Below, one piece after another: positions 51,001 through 57,990 of a DNA stretch of 64,000 bases. Below the pieces are notes generated by a model. That model worked only from the letters and a program-made list of their open reading frames with translations. It was not told the DNA's origin and ran no database searches. The position numbers were made by a program, and so were the translations under genes. This DNA comes from Candidatus Zixiibacteriota bacterium (GTDB taxonomy: Bacteria; Zixibacteria; MSB-5A5; GN15; PGXB01), in contig JAFGAL010000001.1 of assembly GCA_016933695.1 (NCBI GenBank), positions 186,001 through 250,000 on the forward strand, written 5' to 3'. Within the stretch, counting starts at the first letter, position 1. Each line of letters starts with the position of its first letter.

Positions 51001-51165
51001 GGTTCCGATCCCTTTATCGCTCCGATGGCGCTGGCGCTGGGGTACGGATTGCTCTTCGCCACGCCGTTGACGCTGATTCTGGTTCCGTGTTTGTACACCA
51101 TCCGCACCGACATATTCAGGCTCTTTCGCTGGATTTTCCGTCGCACAGAGGCGACTGCCGAATAA
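48067..51165 (+). CDS. RND-family efflux transporter permease
   Basis: The 1032-residue inner-membrane pump has the twelve-span RND layout with two large periplasmic loops. The proton-relay Asp pair is in TM4 (VIGIIVDDGIIVGENI). TM10 reads GLTGVVVNDSLVMVDHINQ. The Lys found there in AcrB is replaced, as in many RND members outside the classical drug pumps. The family exports drugs, lipids or metals by proton exchange. It is coupled to the upstream TolC-type gene. The substrate is unknown. Confidence 0.92.
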   Translation: MNSFFRFFTERHMLANLFTVMMILLGVGALVQIKRDIFPEVDFGEVIITTRYPGASPEDVELNVTNRIEEEIKGVSNIDNITSYSMEDLSIINISIDLQADDKDAIRDDIREAVNRVTDLPDEVTEAPLVLEINSEILPVIEVGVSGDLPYPELREVARLFKKKLENVSGVSTVDEFWYLDREIKIEVSPDSVKKYQIPLQEIAAAISRRNIRSTGGSFESYTSEKSLVTLAQFRDPDEVSDVIVRSTFSGPSVRVGDLATISDEFEDPIVISRMNGKPAITFSVLKKKSADIIRTADAIKNLVKQEAELLPDGVKILFADDISYYLRNRFNVVLSNGAIGLVLVLIVLSIFLNLRTAFWVALGIPVVLLGIIFLLPVTGAYLDIIALAAMIQVIGIIVDDGIIVGENIVRRRERGDPPLVAASEGIREVFRPVMTTILTTFLAFAPMFFMSGVFGEFVVSIPLVISLAVFISAFELVIALPAHLMPGLKRIQPGNKKGGRHWFDGIRRLFQKYMYYVLKARYAFLALSIALFFGTMYYTATHMKFVLFPSTASDNFNIYLELPVGSSMQKTVDKTREIEQFILELPQQEIASFSSRIGTHGERQPGEYEHWALIKVNLVPYARRDRTAAQIIESLRPRTDSLGGFEKLLYNVEAGGPPVGSPVTIRVVGSDDRMRRTLTDSLVTFLESIDGVTDIDRNDKLGKMQIQLDIDYDRLARLGLTVADVAATARIAYDGQVVTSVRYGEEDVDFRVIFNRSARTNPATLGNLLIPNDQGRLIRLSEVATFNSGPGPSSYYHYDRERTTTVTGDIVKGKATPLEVTSAAVAHFDLDRDWPGMRMVIGGEAEETAESFRSLFIAFIIAVIGIYFILILLFNSATQPLMVMVAIPFGLIAVVIAFALHGEPLGFLAMMGLIGLTGVVVNDSLVMVDHINQLRKAHPTMPILDVVAQGAANRLRAIIMTTLTTVVGLIPLAYGIGGSDPFIAPMALALGYGLLFATPLTLILVPCLYTIRTDIFRLFRWIFRRTEATAE

Positions 51166-51288
51166 AACCCATGAGTAAAAACACCGGCATCGCCGGCCGC
51201 ATTAGCATTTGATATTATCAGCCCCGTAGAATATATTACCGTAAATTAACCACAAGGTGGGAAACATTGCGACAGGCGCGACAGCGGC

Positions 51289-52626
51289 ATGAGTGACAGG
51301 TTTACCAAAGACGAAATCACCGGGATCATTCTCGACAGCATCGCTGACGGAGTGTTCACCGTCGACCGCGACTGGAATATCACGTCGTTTAACCGGGCCG
51401 CCGAAGAGATAACCGGCATTCCCCGCGAAGAGGCGATCGGCCAGCAGTGTTGCGACGTGTTCCGCGCCTCGATTTGTGAAGGCAGTTGCGCCCTTCGCGA
51501 AACGATCCGAACCGGCAAGCCGGTGGTCGACAAAGCGATATATATTATCGATGCCGATGGACGACGGATCCCGATCACGATTTCGGCGGCGGTGCTCAAA
51601 GATAAAAACGGCGAGGTCATAGGCGGGGTCGAAACCTTCCGCGATTCCAGCGCGATCGAGGAATTGCGCCGCGAGCTGGAGAAAAAATACTCGTTTTATG
51701 ATATTATCAGTAAAAACCGCGAGATGCTTCGCATCTTCGATATTCTCCCCGAAATCGCCGAATCCAACAGCACCGTTTTAATCGACGGGGAAAGCGGCAC
51801 CGGCAAGGAGCTGATCGCGCGGGCGTTACATAATCTGTCACCGCGTAAAGACCGGCCGATTGTTGCGGTCAATTGCGGCGCTTTGCCGGATACTCTCCTG
51901 GAATCCGAATTGTTCGGCTACAAGGCCGGAGCGTTCACCGATGCGCGCTCCGACAAACCGGGACGGTTCGCGCTGGCCGAGGGCGGCACGATTTTTCTCG
52001 ATGAAATCGCCGAGGTCTCCCCCGCCTTGCAGGTGCGGCTGTTGCGGGTATTGCAGGAACGGGTGTACGAACCGCTCGGCGCGACCGCCTCGGTCCCGAC
52101 CGACGTCCGCGTGATCGCCGCCACCAATAAAGACCTCGAGAAATTGGTCAAGACGGGTAAATTCCGTGAGGACTTGTACTACCGGATCAATGTTATCCGC
52201 GTCACCCTCCCCCCGCTTCGTGAGCGCAAAGAGGACATCCCCCTTCTGGTCGATCATTTTATCGAACGCTTTAATCGGTTAAAAAGCAAATTCATCACCG
52301 GCATCGCGCCCGATGCGCTGGCGATCCTGATGAATCACGACTTCCCCGGCAATATCCGTGAACTGGAGAATATCATCGAGCGCGCCTTTGTCATGACTCG
52401 CGGCGCGATCATCCAGGCGGCGGCGTTTCCCGATAATCTGCAACCGGATCGCCCCGCACCAGAGATGGTCGGAGGCAATTCGCTGGAAGATATCGAAGCC
52501 GCATATATCACCGAAGTCCTTCGTAAAAACGGCTGGAATCGGCAGAAAACCGCCGAAGAGTTGGGGATGCACAAGACCACACTCTGGCGGAAGATAAAAA
52601 AGCTGGGCATAACAGTCCCTGAATAA
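51289..52626 (+). CDS. PAS-domain sigma-54 enhancer-binding protein (likely activator of the next operon)
   Basis: The 445-residue activator has an N-terminal PAS domain (residues 10-125). Its loop carries QQCCDVFRASICEGSCALRE, whose Cys cluster could bind metal or an iron-sulfur cluster or sense redox state. The AAA+ domain has Walker A GESGTGKE (about 166) and Walker B IFLDEIAEV. The sigma-54 contact loop reads GAFTDA, not GAFTGA. A Fis-type helix-turn-helix (QKTAEELGMHKTTLWRKIKK) ends the chain. Two inverted repeats and a sigma-54 promoter begin immediately after its stop, so I infer that it controls the cofactor operon. A similar regulator is next to the orp operons of Desulfovibrio. Confidence 0.92.
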   Translation: MSDRFTKDEITGIILDSIADGVFTVDRDWNITSFNRAAEEITGIPREEAIGQQCCDVFRASICEGSCALRETIRTGKPVVDKAIYIIDADGRRIPITISAAVLKDKNGEVIGGVETFRDSSAIEELRRELEKKYSFYDIISKNREMLRIFDILPEIAESNSTVLIDGESGTGKELIARALHNLSPRKDRPIVAVNCGALPDTLLESELFGYKAGAFTDARSDKPGRFALAEGGTIFLDEIAEVSPALQVRLLRVLQERVYEPLGATASVPTDVRVIAATNKDLEKLVKTGKFREDLYYRINVIRVTLPPLRERKEDIPLLVDHFIERFNRLKSKFITGIAPDALAILMNHDFPGNIRELENIIERAFVMTRGAIIQAAAFPDNLQPDRPAPEMVGGNSLEDIEAAYITEVLRKNGWNRQKTAEELGMHKTTLWRKIKKLGITVPE

Positions 52627-52627
52627 T

Positions 52628-52643
52628 GTTGCATTATTGCAAC
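52628..52643. promoter_or_regulatory. Upstream activator site 1 (inverted repeat)
   Basis: GTTGCA-TTAT-TGCAAC is a perfect inverted repeat two bases after the stop of the activator gene. It shares the core TTGC-N6-GCAA with the second site. Confidence 0.78.
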
Positions 52644-52658
52644 TATAAATATCAATAT

Positions 52659-52676
52659 AATTGCATATTCGCAATT
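52659..52676. promoter_or_regulatory. Upstream activator site 2 (inverted repeat)
   Basis: AATTGC-ATATTC-GCAATT is an inverted repeat with the same TTGC-N6-GCAA core. Its centre is 32 bp from site 1, three helical turns, so both sites face the same side of the DNA. It lies about 100 bp upstream of the -24 element. Confidence 0.78.
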
Positions 52677-52774
52677 AAATACATATAAGCTTAATCCTTT
52701 CGAAACTCCTCGATTATTTTATCTGATTGTTATATAACAACATAAAATGGTTACACGCCGATAAGCCGATTGTT

Positions 52775-52788
52775 GGCATTTTTTATGC
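52775..52788 (+). promoter_or_regulatory. Sigma-54 promoter (-24/-12) of the cofactor operon
   Basis: TTGGCATTTTTTATGCTT contains GG and GC dinucleotides exactly ten bases apart, the invariant sigma-54 pattern. The start point would be near 52800, so the first gene (ATG at 52807) would have a leader of only about seven bases and has no Shine-Dalgarno site. Confidence 0.85.
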
Positions 52789-52806
52789 TTTATATCTGCC
52801 TTAGTT

Positions 52807-53220
52807 ATGAAGATTGCAATTCCGATATGGAACAACCGGGTTTCGCCGGTCATGGACAGCGCCGGTCGGCTGTTGTTGATTGAGATTGACAACGGCGCGA
52901 TCGGTGCCAGGTCCCTGATTGACATCCCGCCACTGCACCCGGTGCAAATGGCACGATTCATTGTCGATCTGGGAATCGACCGTCTGATCTGCGGAGCGAT
53001 CTCGCATCGTTTGCAGATGATGCTGACCACTTCCGGGCTGAATGTATTACCCTGGGTCAGAGGGCAGGTCGATGATATCATCACAGCGTTTATCAACGGC
53101 AATTTGCAAAATCAGGATTTTTACCTTCCGGGGTGCCGTCGGGGGGGTCACCGTCGCGGACGGGGATGCGGACGACGATATGGCATGGGACACGGAAGAT
53201 TTTATCTGGAGGAATCATGA
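52807..53220 (+). CDS. DIM/NifX-type cofactor-binding protein with Gly/Arg/Cys tail
   Basis: The 137-residue protein belongs to the dinitrogenase iron-molybdenum cofactor (DIM) family. MKIAIPIWNNRVSPVMDSA, LLLIEIDNG and the DRLICGAIS strand-turn match the fold. Family members bind metal clusters; in Desulfovibrio the ORP protein holds a Mo-Cu-S cluster. Unlike most members it ends in a GCRRGGHRRGRGCGRRYGMG tail with two Cys and two His. It is the first gene of the sigma-54 operon and overlaps the next by four bases. Confidence 0.85.
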   Translation: MKIAIPIWNNRVSPVMDSAGRLLLIEIDNGAIGARSLIDIPPLHPVQMARFIVDLGIDRLICGAISHRLQMMLTTSGLNVLPWVRGQVDDIITAFINGNLQNQDFYLPGCRRGGHRRGRGCGRRYGMGHGRFYLEES

Positions 53221-53579
53221 AAATCGCCATCTCATCGCAGGGAGAAACCCTGAACAGCCAGGTCGATCCGAGGTTTGGCCGGGCGAAGTGTTTTATCATC
53301 TATGATACCGATACCGGCAATTTCGCGGTGGTGTCCAACGATCAAAACCTCAATGCCGCCCAGGGGGCGGGGATTCAGGCCGCGCAGAACGTGGTTCGTC
53401 AGCAGGTCGATTTGGTGGTATCCGGCAATCTCGGCCCGAAAGCGTATGCCACACTATCGGCCGCCGGTGTCAAAACTGCGCTCTGGGCCGAGGGAACGGT
53501 TGCCGATGCAGTGAAGTTGGTTGTGGAAAATAAACTGGAAATAACCAATGGCGCCAATGTCCAGGGACATTGGATGTAG
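53217..53579 (+). CDS. DIM/NifX-type cofactor-binding protein
   Basis: The 120-residue protein is a compact DIM-family member: MKIAISSQGETLNSQVDPRFGRAKCFIIYD at its start, then VDLVVSGNLGPKAYATLSAAG. The DPRFGR motif and following Cys are typical of single-domain members such as ORP. The ATG overlaps the upstream stop (ATGA), with GGAGG just before. Of the three DIM proteins here it is closest to the ORP/NifX core length. Confidence 0.9.
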   Translation: MKIAISSQGETLNSQVDPRFGRAKCFIIYDTDTGNFAVVSNDQNLNAAQGAGIQAAQNVVRQQVDLVVSGNLGPKAYATLSAAGVKTALWAEGTVADAVKLVVENKLEITNGANVQGHWM

Positions 53580-53627
53580 GATGATACTAATAAGAGAAAA
53601 CGCAAGTCGTATAGAAAGGAGATAATC

Positions 53628-54020
53628 ATGCCGGGTGGAGATCGAACCGGACCGATGGGTGCCGGACCGATGACCGGTCGGGGCGCCGGATATTGCGCGG
53701 GCTATACCATGCCCGGGTATATGAATCCCGTTTGGGGCAGAAATTTCGGACAGGGCGGTTATGGCTATGGCTTCGGTCGCGGCTTTGGCCGTGGCTTCGG
53801 CATGGGACGCGGACGCGGTTTCGGCCGCGGCTGGGGTATGGGAATGGGCCGGCAGGCCATGCCCTATCCGTATTATCCCGATCAGGGAGATGTCGCGTCT
53901 CAACCGACCGCGGAAAATGAACTGGCCTATCTGAAAGATCAGGCCAAGTATTTCGGTGACGCGCTGGAAAATATCAATAAGCGTATCGCCAAACTGGAAA
54001 CAAAGGAGAAAGGGAAATAG
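53628..54020 (+). CDS. DUF5320 Gly/Met-rich protein
   Basis: The 130-residue protein begins MPGGDRTGPMGAGPMTGRG, the signature of DUF5320, followed by a CxGY stretch. A Gly/Arg/Phe/Met-rich low-complexity region covers residues 40-80. A C-terminal coiled coil (LKDQAKYFGDALENINKRIAKL) ends it. Such proteins accompany DIM and MinD-like genes in anaerobes. The function is unknown; a metal-binding or scaffold role is possible. Confidence 0.85.
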   Translation: MPGGDRTGPMGAGPMTGRGAGYCAGYTMPGYMNPVWGRNFGQGGYGYGFGRGFGRGFGMGRGRGFGRGWGMGMGRQAMPYPYYPDQGDVASQPTAENELAYLKDQAKYFGDALENINKRIAKLETKEKGK

Positions 54021-54021
54021 C

Positions 54022-54264
54022 ATGGCATATCCCGGAGGAGGCCGCGGCGGCGGAGGTATGGGAGGCGGACAGGGACGTGGCGGCGGCGGCGGTCGCGGTA
54101 TGGGCGGTGGTCGCGGCATGGGGCGTGGCGGCGGTCAGGGTTTTGGTCCCAGCGGCGAATGCATCTGTCCCAATTGCGGCGAGACCGTACCGCATCAGGC
54201 CGGAACCCCCTGTTTCAACATGAAATGCCCGAAATGCGGCCAGACCATGACCCGAAAGCAATAG
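54022..54264 (+). CDS. Glycine-rich zinc-ribbon protein
   Basis: The 80-residue protein has a Gly/Arg-rich N-terminal half (GGGRGGGGMGGGQGRGGGG) and a C-terminal zinc ribbon with CICPNCGETVPHQAG and CPKCGQTM. The ATG follows the DUF5320 stop directly. It has the same ribbon as small proteins found beside DIM genes in anaerobes. The function is unknown. Confidence 0.8.
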   Translation: MAYPGGGRGGGGMGGGQGRGGGGGRGMGGGRGMGRGGGQGFGPSGECICPNCGETVPHQAGTPCFNMKCPKCGQTMTRKQ

Positions 54265-54265
54265 C

Positions 54266-55132
54266 ATGAAAGCGAACGCGCTTCATATCGCCGTCGCCAG
54301 CGGCAAAGGTGGCACGGGCAAAACCACGCTCGCGACCTGTCTGGCGGCGGTCCTGGCCAAACGGGGAAAATCGGTGGCGTATCTCGACTGCGACGTCGAG
54401 GAACCCAACGGCCATATTTTTCTCAAACCGCAAATTTCAAAAACCACGGAGGTCGAGGTGTTGATTCCGAAGGTCGATCTCGACAAGTGTACCTTTTGCG
54501 GTGAATGTGCCAAAATCTGCGAGTTCAACGCCATTGCGGTTTTGCTGGACAAGGTGATGGTCTTTCCGTCGCTGTGTCACAGTTGCGGCGGCTGTTTTCA
54601 TATCTGTCCGGAACGCGCGATTACCGAAATCCCGCGACCGATTGGGACGATTGCCGACGGTATCGGAATGGGCGTCCGCTTCATCGAGGGACGGCTGAAT
54701 ATCGGCGAGGCGATGGCCCCGCCGGTTACGACCAGAATAAAACACAATATGCCGGATATGGACGTGACCATTATCGATGCCCCGCCGGGAACATCCTGTC
54801 CGGTGATCGAGGCGGTGCGGGACACCGATTTTGTCGTGCTGGTGACGGAACCGACCCCGTTCGGGCTGAACGATTTGCAACTGGCGGTGGGCATGGTGCG
54901 ATCATTGCAGTTACCGTTCGGCGTGGTAATCAACCGCAGTGATCTGGGCGATGACCGGGTGGTCAAATACTGCGCCGACGAGAAAGTGGACGTGATGATG
55001 CAAATCCCGTTCAATCGCGCCCTGGCCGAATCATACGCGGTCGGCAAAATGATCGACGGTCTCGCGCCGGAACTGACCGACGATTTGACACACATGTATG
55101 ATACTATTGAAAGCCGGGTGGCCCATGATTGA
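54266..55132 (+). CDS. MinD/Mrp-like ATPase with inserted 2x[4Fe-4S] ferredoxin domain (first copy)
   Basis: The 288-residue protein is a deviant-Walker P-loop ATPase (SGKGGTGKTT at residues 13-22) with a two-cluster ferredoxin insert at about 70-120. The first cluster is CTFCGECAKIC and the second CHSCGGCFHICP, all eight Cys present. The ATPase core continues with IIDAPPGTSCPV. Proteins of this type are thought to move or assemble iron-sulfur or metal clusters using ATP. It overlaps the second copy by eight bases, and the two probably form a heterodimer. Confidence 0.92.
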   Translation: MKANALHIAVASGKGGTGKTTLATCLAAVLAKRGKSVAYLDCDVEEPNGHIFLKPQISKTTEVEVLIPKVDLDKCTFCGECAKICEFNAIAVLLDKVMVFPSLCHSCGGCFHICPERAITEIPRPIGTIADGIGMGVRFIEGRLNIGEAMAPPVTTRIKHNMPDMDVTIIDAPPGTSCPVIEAVRDTDFVVLVTEPTPFGLNDLQLAVGMVRSLQLPFGVVINRSDLGDDRVVKYCADEKVDVMMQIPFNRALAESYAVGKMIDGLAPELTDDLTHMYDTIESRVAHD

Positions 55133-56081
55133 ACTGGTGGTTCTCAGCGGCAAGGGCGGAACCGGCAAAACCAGTACGGTTGGGGCACTGGCGGCTTTGG
55201 CGGAAAACAAGGTGCTGGTGGACTGCGATGTCGACGCCGCCGATCTGCATCTCATTCTCGATTATAACGTGGAAGAGATGCATGAGTTTATCGGCGGGAG
55301 TATCGCCAAAATAGTGGAAGACAAATGCGTCGATTGCGGCATCTGTCCCGATTACTGCCGGTTTAATGCCATTAAAACCGTGGCGGATGAATCTCGTCCC
55401 GACGGCGAACGCTTCGTGATCGATGAGTACGCCTGCGAGGGATGCGGGATTTGCGCGCATTTCTGCCCGGAGCAGGCCATTGATTTTTCCGAGAAGGTCA
55501 GCGGGCAGTGGTTTCGATCGGAAACACCGCATGGCCCGCTGTTTCACGCCCGGCTGGGAATCGCTCAGGCCAATTCCGGCAAACTGGTGGCGGTACTGCG
55601 CCGCGAGGCTCGTGAGGCGGCCGAACAGCAAGGCCGGGATTTGATTATAATCGACGGTCCCCCGGGAATCGGCTGTCCGGTGATCGCTTCGCTGACCGGT
55701 GTAAACTATGTCCTGCTGGTGACGGAACCCTCGATGTCGGCCCTGCACGATATGGAGCGACTGGTGAAGCTGCTGTCGCATTTCAAGATTCCGGCGGGGA
55801 TGTGTATCAACCGCCATGATCTCAACAACGATCTGACCGCACAACTGGAACGATTCGCAATAGACAATCGCATCGCCCTGCTCGGCCGTATCCCCTTTGA
55901 CCGCGCCGTTACCGACGCGCAGGTGGCCGGGCGCAATAGTATCGACCACGGCAACGGCCCGGCGGCATCGGCACTGAAAGCAGTATGGGGACGACTGCGG
56001 GAAGAGTTGCAACAGGTTCATCAGCATCGGTCGGGACAGACAAGAAGAATAATCAATATACAGGATAACGTGGAGATGTAA
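55125..56081 (+). CDS. MinD/Mrp-like ATPase with inserted 2x[4Fe-4S] ferredoxin domain (second copy)
   Basis: The 318-residue paralogue has Walker A LSGKGGTGKTS at the N terminus and the clusters CVDCGICPDYC and CEGCGICAHFCP. The ATPase motif is IIDGPPGIGCPV. It differs from the first copy by a longer ferredoxin region and a C-terminal tail. In Desulfovibrio the matching pair is encoded with ORP and binds it. The ATG at 55125 gives a clean N terminus; earlier codons are not needed. Confidence 0.92.
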   Translation: MIELVVLSGKGGTGKTSTVGALAALAENKVLVDCDVDAADLHLILDYNVEEMHEFIGGSIAKIVEDKCVDCGICPDYCRFNAIKTVADESRPDGERFVIDEYACEGCGICAHFCPEQAIDFSEKVSGQWFRSETPHGPLFHARLGIAQANSGKLVAVLRREAREAAEQQGRDLIIIDGPPGIGCPVIASLTGVNYVLLVTEPSMSALHDMERLVKLLSHFKIPAGMCINRHDLNNDLTAQLERFAIDNRIALLGRIPFDRAVTDAQVAGRNSIDHGNGPAASALKAVWGRLREELQQVHQHRSGQTRRIINIQDNVEM

Positions 56082-56083
56082 CT

Positions 56084-56479
56084 ATGAGGATTGCGATTCC
56101 GACAGCGGAGGGACTGCTCTGCCAGCATTTCGGTCATTGTCAGCAGTTTGTCATTATCGATGTTGATACCGACAAGAAAGAGATTCTTAAAACGGAAATG
56201 GTCACGCCTCCCCCGCATGAACCGGGAGTGCTCCCCGGCTGGCTTCAGCAGCAGGGGTGCCATTTCATCATTGCCGGCGGTATGGGGGGACGTGCGATCG
56301 GCATGTTCAGCCAGTACGGTATCGGGGTGATTACCGGTGCGCCGCCGCAGAAACCCGAGGACGTTGTCATCGCCTATATGAACGGTCAGTTGATCGCGGG
56401 CGGCAACCCCTGTGCCGACGATCATCCGGGATTCCACCAGGGCGGCCACGGCAAATGTCAGTCACGCGAGCGAGAGTAA
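56084..56479 (+). CDS. DIM/NifX-type protein with His/Cys-rich tail
   Basis: The 131-residue third DIM-family protein begins MRIAIPTAEGLLCQHFGHCQ, with the CxxHFGHC motif typical of the group of ORP-like NifX homologues next to MinD ATPases. A GGMGGRAIGMF stretch lies in the middle. The tail (NPCADDHPGFHQGGHGKC) adds Cys and His. It ends the operon. Confidence 0.9.
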   Translation: MRIAIPTAEGLLCQHFGHCQQFVIIDVDTDKKEILKTEMVTPPPHEPGVLPGWLQQQGCHFIIAGGMGGRAIGMFSQYGIGVITGAPPQKPEDVVIAYMNGQLIAGGNPCADDHPGFHQGGHGKCQSRERE

Positions 56480-56535
56480 TTTCCGTCGCGGGACTAAAAA
56501 GAAAACCCTCTTTGGGGATTGTCCGCTAGGTACGG

Positions 56536-56558
56536 AGGGCAGTCATCTCGACTGCCCT
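56536..56558. terminator. Hairpin between convergent genes
   Basis: AGGGCAGTC pairs perfectly with GACTGCCCT around ATCTC. The T-run is short or absent, so it is a probable terminator or stability element for the cofactor operon and the convergent regulator. Confidence 0.5.
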
Positions 56559-56585
56559 TCGCCATTATGGTGGAAATGTGATTTG

Positions 56586-56939
56586 TTATCCGATGGCTTT
56601 CTTAACCGCTTCCAGCAGTTTGTCCCGATCGATCGGTTTGTCAAATACCGCCACCGGTTCCTTGACCGCCAGGTGACGACCGGGGATGCCGCTGATAATG
56701 ATAATGGGAATCGCGCTGAGTTTTTCATCGCGGTGAATCTTGCGGTAAAAACCGGTGCCGGTGTCATTCGGCATCTGCAGATCAAGCGTGATCAGGTCGG
56801 GGATTTCGGCCTTCAGTACTTCCAGTCCGATCACACCGTCCGAGGCGGTAACCGTATCGTACCCTTCGGCCTTGAGAAATGCCTCCAGATAATCGCGCAC
56901 GTCCTGTTCGTCGTCGATAATCAGTATTTTCTTGCTCAT
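56586..56939 (-). CDS. Stand-alone response regulator receiver domain
   Basis: The 117-residue protein is a single CheY-like receiver. It has an acidic pair in LIIDDEQDV, the phospho-Asp in LITLDLQMP, and Ser/Lys in IIISGIPG and VFDKPID. There is no output domain. GGAGGG lies six bases before the ATG at 56939. No kinase is adjacent; the nearest kinase is far away. Stand-alone receivers often sit beside PEP-synthase-like ATP-grasp genes in this region type, but a link is not shown. Confidence 0.9.
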   Translation of the reverse strand: MSKKILIIDDEQDVRDYLEAFLKAEGYDTVTASDGVIGLEVLKAEIPDLITLDLQMPNDTGTGFYRKIHRDEKLSAIPIIIISGIPGRHLAVKEPVAVFDKPIDRDKLLEAVKKAIG

Positions 56940-57132
56940 TGATTTCCCTCCGGCACATGTGGCCATTTATTTCCCATATTAATAGGCCGCTGCGTTCCGG
57001 GCAAGGATAATCGCAGTCCGAACGGCAAAAAGCAAATCGCGAAGGAACCGCTCTTTTTGTAACGGCGGTCGCATTTTTTGTGATATATTAGGCCTGATGA
57101 TTATACTCCAAATACGAAGGACCTGACCGTCG

Positions 57133-57990
57133 ATGAAATTACCCTGCCTGTTCGTTACCGACATCCACGGCAATATCGAACAGTACCACAAACTGTTCCG
57201 GCTGATCGAAGACACCCGCCCGTCGGCGGTGTTCCTGGGCGGCGATTTGCTTCCGTCCGGCATCAGACAACTCACCCCGGCCAGGGGAGATTTTGTCAAT
57301 CAGTTTCTGGCTCCCGGCCTGCAGCGGATTCGCGACAACCTCGGTGATGCGTACCCCCGTATCTTCATGATACTCGGCAATGATGACGGCCGTTACGAAG
57401 AGCATGCCGTGTTCGAAGCGGCCGCGCGGGGAATCTGGGACTACTGCCACAGCCGCGTGCTGACGTTCCACGGGTATTCGGTGTACGGCTACGCCTATGT
57501 TCCGCCGACGCCGTTTCAACTGAAGGATTGGGAGCGGTACGACGTGTCGCGCTATGTCGATCCGGGATGTGTTTCGCCGGAAGAGGGGACTCGCTCGATT
57601 CCGGTCACGCCGTACGAACAGAAATACACCACCATCGCCCGTGATCTGACGGAGCTGACCGAAGACGCCGATCTGACCAGAGCGGTATTTTTGTTTCATA
57701 CTCCGCCGTATAAAACCAATCTGGATCGTGCCGCGCTCGACGAAGTGGTGGTGGATTACGCCCCGGCCGACGTGTATGTCGGCAGTGTCGCGGTGCGCGA
57801 GTTTATTGCTGAACGGCAACCCCTGTTGACCCTGCACGGCCACGTCCACGAATCGCCGCGCATTACCGGATCATGGCAGGATCGTATCGGGCGCACCGTC
57901 TGCTTTTCGGCGGCCCATGACGGAAAACGGCTGGCGGTGGTGCATTTCGATCCCGCCCGTCTTGATCGTGCTACCAGAGAATTGTACTAA
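57133..57990 (+). CDS. Metallophosphoesterase
   Basis: The 285-residue protein has the calcineurin-like metal motifs in order: DIHGN (10-14), GGDLLPSG (37-44), LGNDDG (about 79), LFHTPPYKTNLD and LHGHVHESPRITG. Both metal sites look complete. The substrate could be cyclic nucleotide, nucleotide or protein phosphate. It overlaps the convergent ATP-grasp gene by four bases, and a pair of PEP-synthase-like genes lies next to it. Confidence 0.88.
   Translation: MKLPCLFVTDIHGNIEQYHKLFRLIEDTRPSAVFLGGDLLPSGIRQLTPARGDFVNQFLAPGLQRIRDNLGDAYPRIFMILGNDDGRYEEHAVFEAAARGIWDYCHSRVLTFHGYSVYGYAYVPPTPFQLKDWERYDVSRYVDPGCVSPEEGTRSIPVTPYEQKYTTIARDLTELTEDADLTRAVFLFHTPPYKTNLDRAALDEVVVDYAPADVYVGSVAVREFIAERQPLLTLHGHVHESPRITGSWQDRIGRTVCFSAAHDGKRLAVVHFDPARLDRATRELY

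Noticed and set aside
52807-56479. Interpretation as a nitrogenase cofactor operon
   Set aside because: DIM/NifX similarity alone is not enough; no nifH, nifD, nifK, nifE, nifN or full nifB is present.
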